Part shown: positions 7,670 through 14,791 of the stretch, one piece after another
Layout: each line of letters begins with the position of its first letter
Numbering within the stretch: position 1 is the first letter of the stretch
NCBI GenBank assembly: GCA_937896885.1
Contig: CALBNX010000011.1
Location: 1 to 32,454 of the forward strand
Length of the DNA: 32,454 nucleotides
Source of the DNA: an uncultured Clostridia bacterium
GTDB taxonomy: Bacteria; Bacillota; Clostridia; Oscillospirales; Acutalibacteraceae
Reading direction: 5' to 3'
The notes under the pieces: generated by a model
Databases searched by the model: none
What the model saw: the letters and a program-made list of their open reading frames with translations, nothing else
What the model was told of the DNA's origin: nothing
Program-made: the position numbers and the translations under genes

Positions 7670-9106
7670 TTATTTATAGTTTTTAATAAAATGCTTATAG
7701 AATGCTACGCAGTTTGCGACGGAGTCAATATCGATATTTTCGTTTTCTGCGTGGACTGAGCCTAACTGTTGAGCTGACAACTTAATTGGTGCAAAACGAA
7801 GCACGCAATCACACACATCTGTAAGTGTTCTCGCATCTGTACCCGCTGGGAGAATAAATGGTGATGCGGGATATTGTGGGAAGATTTCACCAATGCAATC
7901 CATTGTGTATTGAAATGGTGGTTTGCTTATATCAGCAGGACCGTGATATTCACTATCTTCTGTCATTTCAACGGTAATGTCATATTTTTTTGCAATCTCT
8001 TTAAAAGCTTCTAAATCTTTTGCAAAGTCTTCTTCATTAACGGGTCTCAAAAATGCTTTTGCAGTACAAATTTTATCTTTTGTGCTACCTTCAATATTGT
8101 TAAATGTGCAAGTTGTACCTATAAGCCCACCTGCTTGCGCATTGATTTTTGGCATTACTTTTTTGATTATTCCACCGAAAAGCCAAAGGTTTGAGAGAAG
8201 CATATTCATTGGAAATGCGAGATATGGTGCCATATATTTAAACATTGCTTCAACCTGCGGGTTGATTTTGCGAATGAAAATATCAGTTGACATTATTTCA
8301 TTAATAAATGATGACATTCTTTCAACTGTTGTGGCTGTGCTACCCGCAGTAAGTGATGCGTGAGCATTACCCGCTGTTGCAGTACATTTAAGATAAATTC
8401 TTCCTTTTTCGTGGACTGCCACCATTCCGCATTTATCTGCTTTCATTCCTGCAAGTGGTGGCTCAATAAGTGCTCCACCCTCGTCAAGAATTACTTCGAA
8501 CTTAATATTATTCTCTTTGAAATATTCGTTTGCAAGGGGGATTCCGTTGCCACCCAATTCTTCATTATGTGATGAGCCAATCCAGATATTGCAAGGTGGT
8601 GTGAAACCCTCATTTAATAATTCTTCAAGTGCTGAAAATTCTGCAAAAAGTGGAGTTTTTGTGTCAACTGTACCCCTACCCCAGATTTTACCGTCAAAAA
8701 TTTCGCCACCGAATCCGTCGTGCTCCCATTCGCCGCTCACATCCACAACATCATGGTGTGACATAAGCATAATGTTTCTTGTTTCGTCTGCACCTTTGAT
8801 TATATAAATCCAACAATCATCCGAGAAAGTCATTTTTTCAGCAGTTTTATGTATTGTTGGGAAAAGTTCTTTCATAACATCACGAAGCTTTGCAAATTCA
8901 GTATCATCGTAACTATTTTCTACTGAAATTGTTTTGCACTTAATCATTTTTTGAAGACGAAGAGCATAATTCATAATTTCATCATCATTATAGAACGGTT
9001 TAAACTCTGTGAGTTTTCTCGCATTTTTAATACTTTTCATTGTGTTAAATGCCAATACTAAAGCTAACACAACTAAGATTGCTAAAACAATAAACAAAAT
9101 AATCAT
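7670..9106 (-). CDS. Membrane-anchored M20 family metallopeptidase (carboxypeptidase S-like)
   Basis: A 478-residue zinc amidohydrolase/peptidase. Residues 1-20 form a single hydrophobic anchor, followed by a basic stretch (KSIKNARK), so the catalytic part may lie on the cytoplasmic side by the positive-inside rule. Metal-site motifs are MSHHDVVDV (His117/His118, Asp119), GRGTVDTK with bridging Asp148, and SSHNEELGG with the catalytic and ligand Glu182/Glu183. The M20 dimerisation domain is in the middle and the late motif PAGTDARTLTD fits the carboxypeptidase S / PM20D1 branch, whose members act on N-acyl amino acids or small peptides. The start ATG has site AAGGAG. It is a single-gene unit with its own promoter and converges on nagB. 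The substrate is not predictable. Confidence 0.93.
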   Translation of the reverse strand: MIILFIVLAILVVLALVLAFNTMKSIKNARKLTEFKPFYNDDEIMNYALRLQKMIKCKTISVENSYDDTEFAKLRDVMKELFPTIHKTAEKMTFSDDCWIYIIKGADETRNIMLMSHHDVVDVSGEWEHDGFGGEIFDGKIWGRGTVDTKTPLFAEFSALEELLNEGFTPPCNIWIGSSHNEELGGNGIPLANEYFKENNIKFEVILDEGGALIEPPLAGMKADKCGMVAVHEKGRIYLKCTATAGNAHASLTAGSTATTVERMSSFINEIMSTDIFIRKINPQVEAMFKYMAPYLAFPMNMLLSNLWLFGGIIKKVMPKINAQAGGLIGTTCTFNNIEGSTKDKICTAKAFLRPVNEEDFAKDLEAFKEIAKKYDITVEMTEDSEYHGPADISKPPFQYTMDCIGEIFPQYPASPFILPAGTDARTLTDVCDCVLRFAPIKLSAQQLGSVHAENENIDIDSVANCVAFYKHFIKNYK

Positions 9107-9135
9107 TAAAATTCTCCTTCGTTAAATCTTATTTA

Positions 9136-9164
9136 AGTTTACTCTTTTATTTTCACACCGTCAA
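9136..9164 (-). promoter_or_regulatory. Promoter of the M20 peptidase gene
   Basis: Minus-strand -35 TTGACG (9164-9159), 17-bp spacer, -10 TAAACT (9141-9136), 30 bases before the start codon. Confidence 0.5.
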
Positions 9165-9182
9165 CCAAAGTTTTAATTTTTA

Positions 9183-9211
9183 TTGCAATAATTTTCATTT
9201 TATAGTATAAT
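9183..9211 (+). promoter_or_regulatory. Promoter of the nitroreductase-like gene
   Basis: -35 TTGCAA (9183-9188), 17-bp spacer, perfect -10 TATAAT (9206-9211). The start codon follows at 9228 with an AAGGTG site, so the leader is very short. Confidence 0.6.
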
Positions 9212-9227
9212 TTTCTAAGGTGATTTT

Positions 9228-9896
9228 ATGGAAATTTTAGAAGCTGTTGCAAGACGACATTCTGTTCGTTCATACACAGACAAAAAAATTGAAGGCGAAG
9301 TTCTTGAAGCATTGCAAAATGAAATTGCACTCTGCAATAAAGAGAGCGGGCTCAACATTAAACTTATTACAAATGATAAAGAAGTTTTCACAGGCAAACT
9401 TGCTGAAAAAGGTGGTTTTAAGGGTGTTAATAACTATATCCTTTTAACCGGTAAAAAGAGCGACGATTTGCAAGAAAAGTGCGGATATTACGGTGAAAAA
9501 ATCGTTCTCAAGGCACAAATGCTCGGTCTCAACACATGTTGGGTTGCTGGTACTTATAACAGAAGGAAAGCCAAAAAGAATGTGGACAAAGGTGAAAAGC
9601 TAGTTTGTGTTATTGCAATCGGTTACGGCGAAACACAGGGCAAGGCACATAAAAACACACTTATCGACTGTCTATTTAGATTGCGCGGTGATATGCCATC
9701 TTGGTTTATGGAAGGTATGCAATGTGCAATGCAGGCACCAACAGCAATGAACAAGCAGAAGTTTCTTTTCACAATGCTTGATAATAACAAGGTCAAAGCG
9801 GAAGCAAAAGGAAGATTTTGCTCGGGAATTGATTTAGGAATTGTTAAGCTTCACTTTGAAATCGGTGCAGGCGATGCAGAATATGAATTGGTATAA
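9228..9896 (+). CDS. Nitroreductase-fold protein (putative TM nitroreductase type)
   Basis: A 222-residue protein likely to bind FMN and reduce an unknown substrate with NAD(P)H. The N-terminus MEILEAVARRHSVRSYTDKK is the usual nitroreductase opening, with the RRHSVRSY phosphate-binding motif. The central part GYYGEKIVLKAQMLGLNTCW matches the conserved helix and strand. The C-terminal half (MPSWFMEGMQCAMQAPTAMN) repeats the AP-x-A-x-N signature seen in the subgroup in which two half-domains resemble each other. No real membrane segment is visible despite the family name. It is a single-gene unit with its own promoter and terminator. It could also be a degenerate, non-redox paralogue, which sequence alone cannot settle. 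Confidence 0.85.
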   Translation: MEILEAVARRHSVRSYTDKKIEGEVLEALQNEIALCNKESGLNIKLITNDKEVFTGKLAEKGGFKGVNNYILLTGKKSDDLQEKCGYYGEKIVLKAQMLGLNTCWVAGTYNRRKAKKNVDKGEKLVCVIAIGYGETQGKAHKNTLIDCLFRLRGDMPSWFMEGMQCAMQAPTAMNKQKFLFTMLDNNKVKAEAKGRFCSGIDLGIVKLHFEIGAGDAEYELV

Positions 9897-9900
9897 AGAA

Positions 9901-9925
9901 AAAGCAGAGTTTTAAACTCTGCTTT
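9901..9925. terminator. Bidirectional terminator between nitroreductase and GPH transporter
   Basis: Stem AAAGCAGAG / CTCTGCTTT with the self-complementary loop TTTTAAA. A-rich and T-rich flanks on both sides serve both convergent genes. Confidence 0.85.
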
Positions 9926-9931
9926 TATTCT

Positions 9932-11992
9932 TTATGCCTTGATTATATTTTCATAGAGCTTTTCAATTTCGTCTAAATGAGTATAATTCTCTGCCTGAAT
10001 TACAAGATTTCTAGCATCATTATATGGTTTTGTAATTCTTCGGTAAACTGACACACCCTTTGTATATGTTTTAAGTTCACGCTTTGCCTGACGACGCTCT
10101 TGCTCATTTGCGAATTCACGATTTTTGATTTCTTCAGGAATTTTTTCATCTGGCACAACAAGATTTTCTTCACCGTATTTACGAAGAAGTTTAGCACTAC
10201 GCTTTTTCTCACGGGCAAGTTTTATTGCGTCTGCACGGATAAGTTTTTCTTCTTTCGTAGATTTTGGAAGACGCTTTGCATCTTTCTTTTCTGTTTTCCA
10301 ATCAGAATAAAGATAAACTTCACCGAGAGCCATTGTTCTCTTTGCCACTTGAAGTTGAGCCTTATATCTTTCTGTGTTGAATTTATTAAGTTCTTCTTTA
10401 ACTATCGGCAAACTTTCAACAAACTCATTATGCCTTTTAATTACTTTAATTTCCGCTTTGCTTAAAGATTTATCAACCTTTTTCTTCTCTAAATCACCTT
10501 GCGCGCCCTTAATAATCTTCATTGCATCAACAAGTTGAGCATCTTCCAATTCTCCGTTTCCATAGTCTTCAAACATTGCACGGATTTTAAGAACATTAAC
10601 ATAACCACGATGTTTTGCTTCGGTTAAATCATAAAAAAGATATGGGATAAGGTTCATTATTGAACCAATAACAGAACAAATAATGAGCACTGTGAACAAG
10701 TTGTTTCGAAGTTCATCATTGAATAACACTGTATAGTCTTGTTTGAGTCCCATTTTTTCATAAATAGCAGGAACTACAAGTCCTGTAAAGAACCCAAGAA
10801 CTGTACCAATCAACATAAGTGGTGTAAAAAGTCCATCAACACGCACACCTGTTTTCCATTGATGATAGTCGCGCATATCGGCATTGATGTTTGGCAGATA
10901 AACATTCTGGAATGTATTTACAAATGTGGTTAAATAGAAAATAACGCACATCAAGAAAACATTATCACGCACAAGGAAAAGGGTTGCATACAGAAACACA
11001 TTGATTGTATTATGAGCAATCAAAAGATTTCGTTTCCCCATAAGCTTAATCATTAATGGGGCTAACATCATTGACCAGAGTGCCGCATTTGAAATAAGTG
11101 TGTTCGCCAATCCCATATAAATTTGATTGTCACCATTGTTGGCATAACGGAATGTCCAGTTAACCATTACTGCGCATGAGCCTTCAAGAAATCCCACCCA
11201 TGTAGCACAGTTTATAATCCAAAAATACTTGTTTTTTGCAACTTCACGAAGAGAGTCTATAAGACTTACATATTCAATTGGACGCTTAGGCACAACTATT
11301 CTTTCTTTAAGTTTAGGAACAAATATGAAAAGAACTATAAGCCCCACAACTGTAAAACCGGGATAAATCACACGGTAAGTCCAAATATTATCAACACCCC
11401 AAGTAAGTGCTGCAAGTGTTGGAATGACAAGATTTGTAATAGTTGGTGCGTTTGAATAGAGAATTTGTGAAACTCCCATTACATTTGCTCTTTCCTGAGC
11501 ATTTGGTGACACAACTTGTTTGAGATATGCAAACGATTCATTATAAAATCCAAGAAATGCTGAAAGAATGACAAACATAACCCACACAACAATTACTTTT
11601 GTCCAGTAATCCCAATGTTCATAAGGAAGCCAAACAAAAATTGTTGAAATTAAGACAATGGGTATAGGTGTTCTCAATAATATAGGTATAAATTTACCTC
11701 CGGGAAGTTTATGATTATCTAAAAACCAACCTCTGAAAACAGCTATTGGAAGTCCCACGATATTTGCAAGTATAAGCATAATCTGCAAATGCATAGGTTG
11801 AAGTCCGATGCTTGCACCAACAATAAAGTTATTGGCACTAAGACCTATTGCACTTGCAAGGGTGCTTGTCCAATTCACTCCAAAACCTGCAACACCGATA
11901 GTAACTACTTCTTTATATGGCACATAGTTCCCCTCGGCAGGAGTATTCCAATACTTTTTTATATTATTTATCAAACTTGTTATTTTCCCCAT
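9932..11992 (-). CDS. GPH/MFS-type transporter with a long charged C-terminal tail
   Basis: A 686-residue membrane protein. Residues 1 to about 458 carry some twelve hydrophobic segments and resemble sugar:cation symporters of the GPH/MFS group, for example the late motif NADMRDYHQWKTGVRVDG, which parallels IDYMEWKTGERNEG of the first transporter in this window. The hallmark first-half motif NDP-x-x-G is replaced by GGKFIPILLRTP, so substrate and coupling may differ. The last 228 residues (about 9935-10618) are hydrophilic, rich in Lys and Glu, and predicted helical or coiled. The open frame reaches a TTG at 12010, but the ATG at 11992 has AAGGAG with 7-base spacing and begins MGKITSLINNIKKYW. 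The gene is monocistronic with its own promoter. Cargo and tail function are unknown. Confidence 0.88.
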   Translation of the reverse strand: MGKITSLINNIKKYWNTPAEGNYVPYKEVVTIGVAGFGVNWTSTLASAIGLSANNFIVGASIGLQPMHLQIMLILANIVGLPIAVFRGWFLDNHKLPGGKFIPILLRTPIPIVLISTIFVWLPYEHWDYWTKVIVVWVMFVILSAFLGFYNESFAYLKQVVSPNAQERANVMGVSQILYSNAPTITNLVIPTLAALTWGVDNIWTYRVIYPGFTVVGLIVLFIFVPKLKERIVVPKRPIEYVSLIDSLREVAKNKYFWIINCATWVGFLEGSCAVMVNWTFRYANNGDNQIYMGLANTLISNAALWSMMLAPLMIKLMGKRNLLIAHNTINVFLYATLFLVRDNVFLMCVIFYLTTFVNTFQNVYLPNINADMRDYHQWKTGVRVDGLFTPLMLIGTVLGFFTGLVVPAIYEKMGLKQDYTVLFNDELRNNLFTVLIICSVIGSIMNLIPYLFYDLTEAKHRGYVNVLKIRAMFEDYGNGELEDAQLVDAMKIIKGAQGDLEKKKVDKSLSKAEIKVIKRHNEFVESLPIVKEELNKFNTERYKAQLQVAKRTMALGEVYLYSDWKTEKKDAKRLPKSTKEEKLIRADAIKLAREKKRSAKLLRKYGEENLVVPDEKIPEEIKNREFANEQERRQAKRELKTYTKGVSVYRRITKPYNDARNLVIQAENYTHLDEIEKLYENIIKA

Positions 11993-12026
11993 TTTTGTTC
12001 TCCTTAACAAAAATATATTAATTATA

Positions 12027-12055
12027 ATTATAGACTATTACACATAAAATAGCAA
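12027..12055 (-). promoter_or_regulatory. Promoter of the tailed GPH transporter
   Basis: Minus-strand -35 TTGCTA (12055-12050), 17-bp spacer, perfect -10 TATAAT (12032-12027). A second TATAAT overlaps at 12026-12021. Confidence 0.55.
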
Positions 12056-12056
12056 G

Positions 12057-12091
12057 AAAAATACGGCAGAATTGAATTCTGCCGTATTTTT
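12057..12091 (-). terminator. Terminator of the aldolase-like gene
   Basis: Near-perfect 17-bp palindrome (AAAAATACGGCAGAATT and its complement around one G). The descending arm ends in a T-run in the minus direction. It overlaps the stop codon of the aldolase-like gene at 12090-12092 and sits just before the transporter promoter. Confidence 0.88.
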
Positions 12092-13061
12092 AAAAGTTAT
12101 CTAATAATTCTTTATAAAATTCTGTATAATCAGTTCTGTTTTGTTCTGTAAAACGAATTGCTTCTCTTGGATGTCTGTTAAGTTGACCCGTGAACATATA
12201 TTGTAAGTCAAATCCCCACTGAACACCCGATTCTTTAAGTGGAATCATATACTTTTCAATAAAGCGGAGAAGACTGTAAATGCTATATTTGGGGTTTTTA
12301 AGAAAACCGAGCATTAATTCCATAGCACAGTTACCTGCGCCTCTGCCCATCGCTAAAGCAGTTGCATCAACATAAGAAATACCATACGAAAGAGTTTCTA
12401 TTGTGTTGGCAAAAGCAAGATTCTGGTTATTGTGACCATGAAAGCCAATCTGTTTTCCGTATTTTTCACCGTATTCAAGATATTTTTTTGCAAGTTCAGC
12501 AGCATTTTCAGGGAATAATGAGCCATAACTATCAACAAGATAAATTACGTCAACCTTTGACTCTCCAAGCATCTCCAAAGCATCATCAATCTGATTAAAG
12601 CTTGCTTGGGAAATAGCCATAATATTGCATGTTGTTTCATAACCCAACTCATTAAAATAATTAATCATTTCAACGGCTGCGGGAATCTGATGTATATAAC
12701 ACGCAACACGAATCATATCAATTACACTATCTTTTTTAGGAATGAAATCCGTCTTAAAATCACAACGACCAACATCAGCCATAACTGCAATTTTCATATC
12801 AGAAACATTCTCACCCACAATGGCTCTAATGTCTTCTTCCTTACAGAATTTCCACTTACCGTGGTCCTCTTCATTAAAAAGATTGCGACTAGCACGATAG
12901 CCAAATTCCATATAGTCAACGCCACATTTAATGTTAGTTTTATAAAGTTCACGGACAAATTCGTCACTAAATTCAAAATTGTTACAAAGTCCACCATCAC
13001 GAATCGTAGCATCAAGCAAACGAATGTCGTGGCGGACACTCATTAAATTACCTTTTCTCAT
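12090..13061 (-). CDS. DRE-TIM metallolyase, aldolase/HMG-CoA-lyase-like
   Basis: A 323-residue TIM-barrel enzyme of the HMGL-like (DRE-TIM) superfamily, which makes or breaks C-C bonds next to a carbonyl with a divalent metal. The signature LLDATIRDGGLCNNFEF (residues 15-31) supplies the Arg-Asp pair and first metal ligand. GFHGHNNQNLAFANT supplies the His-x-His metal ligands. GRGAGNCAMELMLG is the late conserved loop. The closest textbook relative is 4-hydroxy-2-oxovalerate aldolase, but such genes in Clostridia often stand alone with unknown substrate, and no acetaldehyde dehydrogenase partner is present. Two starts are possible: ATG 13061 (site GAGG, 9-base spacing) and ATG 13043 (site AAAAGG, 7-base spacing). 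It is driven by a consensus promoter divergent from the acyltransferase-like gene. Confidence 0.87.
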   Translation of the reverse strand: MRKGNLMSVRHDIRLLDATIRDGGLCNNFEFSDEFVRELYKTNIKCGVDYMEFGYRASRNLFNEEDHGKWKFCKEEDIRAIVGENVSDMKIAVMADVGRCDFKTDFIPKKDSVIDMIRVACYIHQIPAAVEMINYFNELGYETTCNIMAISQASFNQIDDALEMLGESKVDVIYLVDSYGSLFPENAAELAKKYLEYGEKYGKQIGFHGHNNQNLAFANTIETLSYGISYVDATALAMGRGAGNCAMELMLGFLKNPKYSIYSLLRFIEKYMIPLKESGVQWGFDLQYMFTGQLNRHPREAIRFTEQNRTDYTEFYKELLDNF

Positions 13062-13092
13062 TGTAAGTCGCCTCTTTTTTAGTTACTAAATA

Positions 13093-13120
13093 TCGCTTTA
13101 GCGCTTTAAAGCTTTTAATC
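13093..13120. promoter_or_regulatory. GCTTTA repeat cluster, possible operator
   Basis: Three head-to-tail GCTTT units, including the palindromes AGCGCT and GCTTTAAAGC, lie in the leader of the aldolase-like gene just downstream of its predicted transcription start. This is a plausible repressor site; no regulator is identified. Confidence 0.4.
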
Positions 13121-13128
13121 GTGAATGT

Positions 13129-13157
13129 ATTATACTACCTATTTTTTATTTTGTCAA
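13129..13157 (-). promoter_or_regulatory. Consensus promoter of the aldolase-like gene
   Basis: Perfect -35 TTGACA (13157-13152), 17-bp spacer and perfect -10 TATAAT (13134-13129) on the minus strand. It is one of the strongest-looking promoters in the window. Confidence 0.8.
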
Positions 13158-13167
13158 CACTTTTTCA

Positions 13168-13196
13168 TTGACGGAATTCACTTGTTTTGATATACT
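13168..13196 (+). promoter_or_regulatory. Promoter of the acyltransferase-like gene
   Basis: -35 TTGACG (13168-13173), 17-bp spacer, -10 TATACT (13191-13196). Its -35 is only 10 bp from that of the divergent aldolase promoter. Confidence 0.7.
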
Positions 13197-13228
13197 GAAT
13201 ATGATTTTACACACTAGGGAGAAAAAAT

Positions 13229-14164
13229 ATGGGATTTAAAGCTTTTATTGACAAAACACTCCTTCGTCCCGTTGAGGGCGACAAGGTTGAATATTTTGGT
13301 GAAGTTAAGAGAAAATGCAATGGATATGTGTTATCTTCTTCTACCACTCAACCCGCGGCGTCATACAATCTTGACCTTGATGTTACAAAAATGTGGGAAG
13401 AATATAAATCATTTAAAAATGAATGCGGATATTCTCTTTCTTTTAACACAATCGTTGTAAAATCAATGATTGAGGGCTTAAAAATTGCCCCAAGACTTAA
13501 TGCCCATATTGATTTTAAACCATTTTCAATATCAGGCCGTCTTATTGTAAAAGAGCACATGAATATTGCAATGCCTGTTCTTCTCGACAACGGTGAAACT
13601 TTTCCTGTTAATATTCTCTCTGCTGAAGAAAAAAATCTCAAAGAGCTTCAAGAAGAAATCACAGATATTGTTACACGAATGAAAACAACTGATATTAAAC
13701 GCACTTACACAGACCTTACCTTGCGTCGTGGAATTGCGATGATGCTTTCAAGTCAGATGCCACGAGCAGTTGCAATGACCATAAAGGGTGCTTTTGGCAA
13801 GAGCAAGATGGGTAAAATCTCTGATTTGTTCCACCGTGCACCAAAAGAAGAAAATGCACTTTCACCAGAACATGTCGGTGAAGGAACTGTTTGTTTCTCA
13901 AATTATGGCACACTAAATCTCAACGGTTTCAGTGCACACGCACCACTTTTATATCCACAAGTGTTTATGATGGGTGTGGGTACTGTTCGTGATGAAGAAT
14001 TTGTCTTTAAAAACAGCAAAGGTGAAATTGATTTGGGCACAAAGAAAGTTATGCCTGTAACTCTCACCTTTGACCATAGAATCGGCGCTCTCAATGATGT
14101 TGTGCCATTTATGAAAAAACTTGAAGAAATCTTCAAAAATCCAGAAGTTATTAAAACTTGGTAA
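13229..14164 (+). CDS. Stand-alone 2-oxoacid dehydrogenase E2-type acyltransferase domain protein
   Basis: A 311-residue protein matching the catalytic domain of dihydrolipoyl acyltransferases (and the related chloramphenicol acetyltransferase fold). It lacks the N-terminal lipoyl and E1/E3-binding domains of true E2 subunits. Recognisable parts are FNTIVVKSMIEGLKIAPRLN, the strand region MNIAMPVLLDNGETFPVNIL, the FSNYGTLNLNGFSAHAPLLYP segment (quoted in part) and the C-terminal MPVTLTFDHRIGALNDV. The usual catalytic HR-x-x-DG becomes HRIGALND, which keeps His but shifts or loses the Asp. The insert around residues 165-210 is basic. The start ATG follows AGGGAG. It is divergent from the DRE-TIM enzyme and closed by a terminator. 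The acyl donor and acceptor are unknown and a non-lipoyl substrate is likely. Confidence 0.82.
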   Translation: MGFKAFIDKTLLRPVEGDKVEYFGEVKRKCNGYVLSSSTTQPAASYNLDLDVTKMWEEYKSFKNECGYSLSFNTIVVKSMIEGLKIAPRLNAHIDFKPFSISGRLIVKEHMNIAMPVLLDNGETFPVNILSAEEKNLKELQEEITDIVTRMKTTDIKRTYTDLTLRRGIAMMLSSQMPRAVAMTIKGAFGKSKMGKISDLFHRAPKEENALSPEHVGEGTVCFSNYGTLNLNGFSAHAPLLYPQVFMMGVGTVRDEEFVFKNSKGEIDLGTKKVMPVTLTFDHRIGALNDVVPFMKKLEEIFKNPEVIKTW

Positions 14165-14166
14165 AA

Positions 14167-14194
14167 AATGCTGAATGCTGAGTGCTGAATGCTG
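14167..14194 (+). repeat. Heptamer array A (four units of AATGCTG type)
   Basis: Units AATGCTG, AATGCTG, AGTGCTG, AATGCTG start right after the acyltransferase-like stop codon. Same unit family as the arrays at 14363, 14748 and 15963. Confidence 0.85.
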
Positions 14195-14220
14195 AATGTC
14201 GGGTCTGCGACGCAATTATA

Positions 14221-14250
14221 AAAAGGATTTGTAAAAGTACAAATCCTTTT
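14221..14250. terminator. Terminator serving the acyltransferase-like gene and the tRNA
   Basis: 13-bp stem AAAAGGATTTGTA / TACAAATCCTTTT with loop AAAG. A T-run follows on the plus strand, and on the minus strand the arm ends CCTTTTTATAAT, so it can also end tRNA-Arg transcription. Confidence 0.88.
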
Positions 14251-14279
14251 ATTTTTTTGTAATGTCGCCTATATTTATA

Positions 14280-14356
14280 TGGCGCGCTCGACTGGAGTCG
14301 AACCAGCGACCTTCAGAGTCGGAGTCTGACGCTCTATCCAACTGAGCTACAAGCGC
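14280..14356 (-). tRNA. tRNA-Arg, anticodon CCG
   Basis: Minus-strand cloverleaf of 77 nt including an encoded CCA end. The acceptor stem GCGCTTG pairs with CGAGCGC (one G-U). The D arm contains GCTCAGTTGGATAGAGC. The anticodon stem TCAGA/TCTGA holds loop CTCCGAC, giving anticodon CCG. The T arm is GCTGG-TTCGACT-CCAGT with one G-T pair, and the discriminator is G. It would read CGG, a codon expected to be rare in such AT-rich DNA. The gene lies between two heptamer arrays. Confidence 0.95.
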
Positions 14357-14362
14357 ATATTC

Positions 14363-14394
14363 AATGCTGAATGTAGAGTGCTGAGTGCTGAATT
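14363..14394 (+). repeat. Heptamer array B, left bracket of the four-helix gene
   Basis: Units AATGCTG, AATGTAG, AGTGCTG, AGTGCTG, then AATT. It touches the stop codon (14393-14395) of the four-helix gene. It is an imperfect inverted copy of the array at 14748-14779. Confidence 0.85.
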
Positions 14395-14737
14395 ATTTTG
14401 AATTTTTACAAATTGCTATTAAAATTGAAAGAATTTCGTTTATATCACTATCCAAACTTTCAAATTCGTTCTTTGTCAAATACTCTGTTTTATATAACAA
14501 TTTAATCCAATAATAAGTTTCATTTGCCTCTTTTACTGCATTACTCATTTTACTGTGAAAATCCGGCTTAGTTTGTGCTCTTTCTGCTTCTGCAACATTA
14601 GCACCTATGCTTGTTCCACTTCTAAGTAACTGTTTTGACATAACATATTCTTTTTTCTCAGTAGTTAAATACTTATAAAGATTAACAATTCTTACAGCAA
14701 AATCAAAACTTTTATTCTCTATTGTATTTTCGCTCAT
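14393..14737 (-). CDS. Four-helix-bundle protein (S23 / Avd-like family)
   Basis: A 114-residue helical protein of the family first seen in intervening sequences of 23S rRNA and related to the accessory protein Avd of diversity-generating retroelements. The features are the opening FDFAVRIVNLYKYL, the conserved central LRSGTSIGANVAEAERAQ and the later KEANETYYWIKLL, all hallmarks of the family. The open frame continues to 14764, but that part is translated repeat. The ATG at 14737 has site GGAG with 7-base spacing and starts MSENTIENKSFDFAV. The gene is exactly bracketed by heptamer arrays, one touching its stop codon and the other touching its ribosome binding site. No 23S rRNA, reverse transcriptase or variable-repeat locus is in the window. 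The molecular role of stand-alone members is not established; basic surface and nucleic-acid binding are known for Avd. Confidence 0.9.
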   Translation of the reverse strand: MSENTIENKSFDFAVRIVNLYKYLTTEKKEYVMSKQLLRSGTSIGANVAEAERAQTKPDFHSKMSNAVKEANETYYWIKLLYKTEYLTKNEFESLDSDINEILSILIAICKNSK

Positions 14738-14747
14738 TTTAATACTC

Positions 14748-14779
14748 CATTCAGCATTTAGCACTCAGCATTTAGCACT
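14748..14779 (-). repeat. Heptamer array C, right bracket of the four-helix gene
   Basis: Read on the minus strand the units are AGTGCTA, AATGCTG, AGTGCTA, AATGCTG, then AATG. It lies in inverted orientation to array B and ends at the ribosome binding site of the four-helix gene. Confidence 0.85.
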
Positions 14780-14791
14780 TTCTTTTTCGTT

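Noticed and set aside
12099..13061. Assignment of the DRE-TIM enzyme as 4-hydroxy-2-oxovalerate aldolase (mhpE) or HMG-CoA lyase
   Set aside because: Only superfamily motifs are clear, no acetaldehyde dehydrogenase or leucine-degradation partner is nearby, so a specific name is not supported.
14363..14737. Four-helix gene as part of a diversity-generating retroelement
   Set aside because: No reverse transcriptase, template repeat or variable target gene is in the window; only the family relation to Avd supports the idea.
14167..14779. Short regularly repeated units that might suggest a CRISPR array
   Set aside because: The units are contiguous 7-mers with no spacers, and no cas gene is present.
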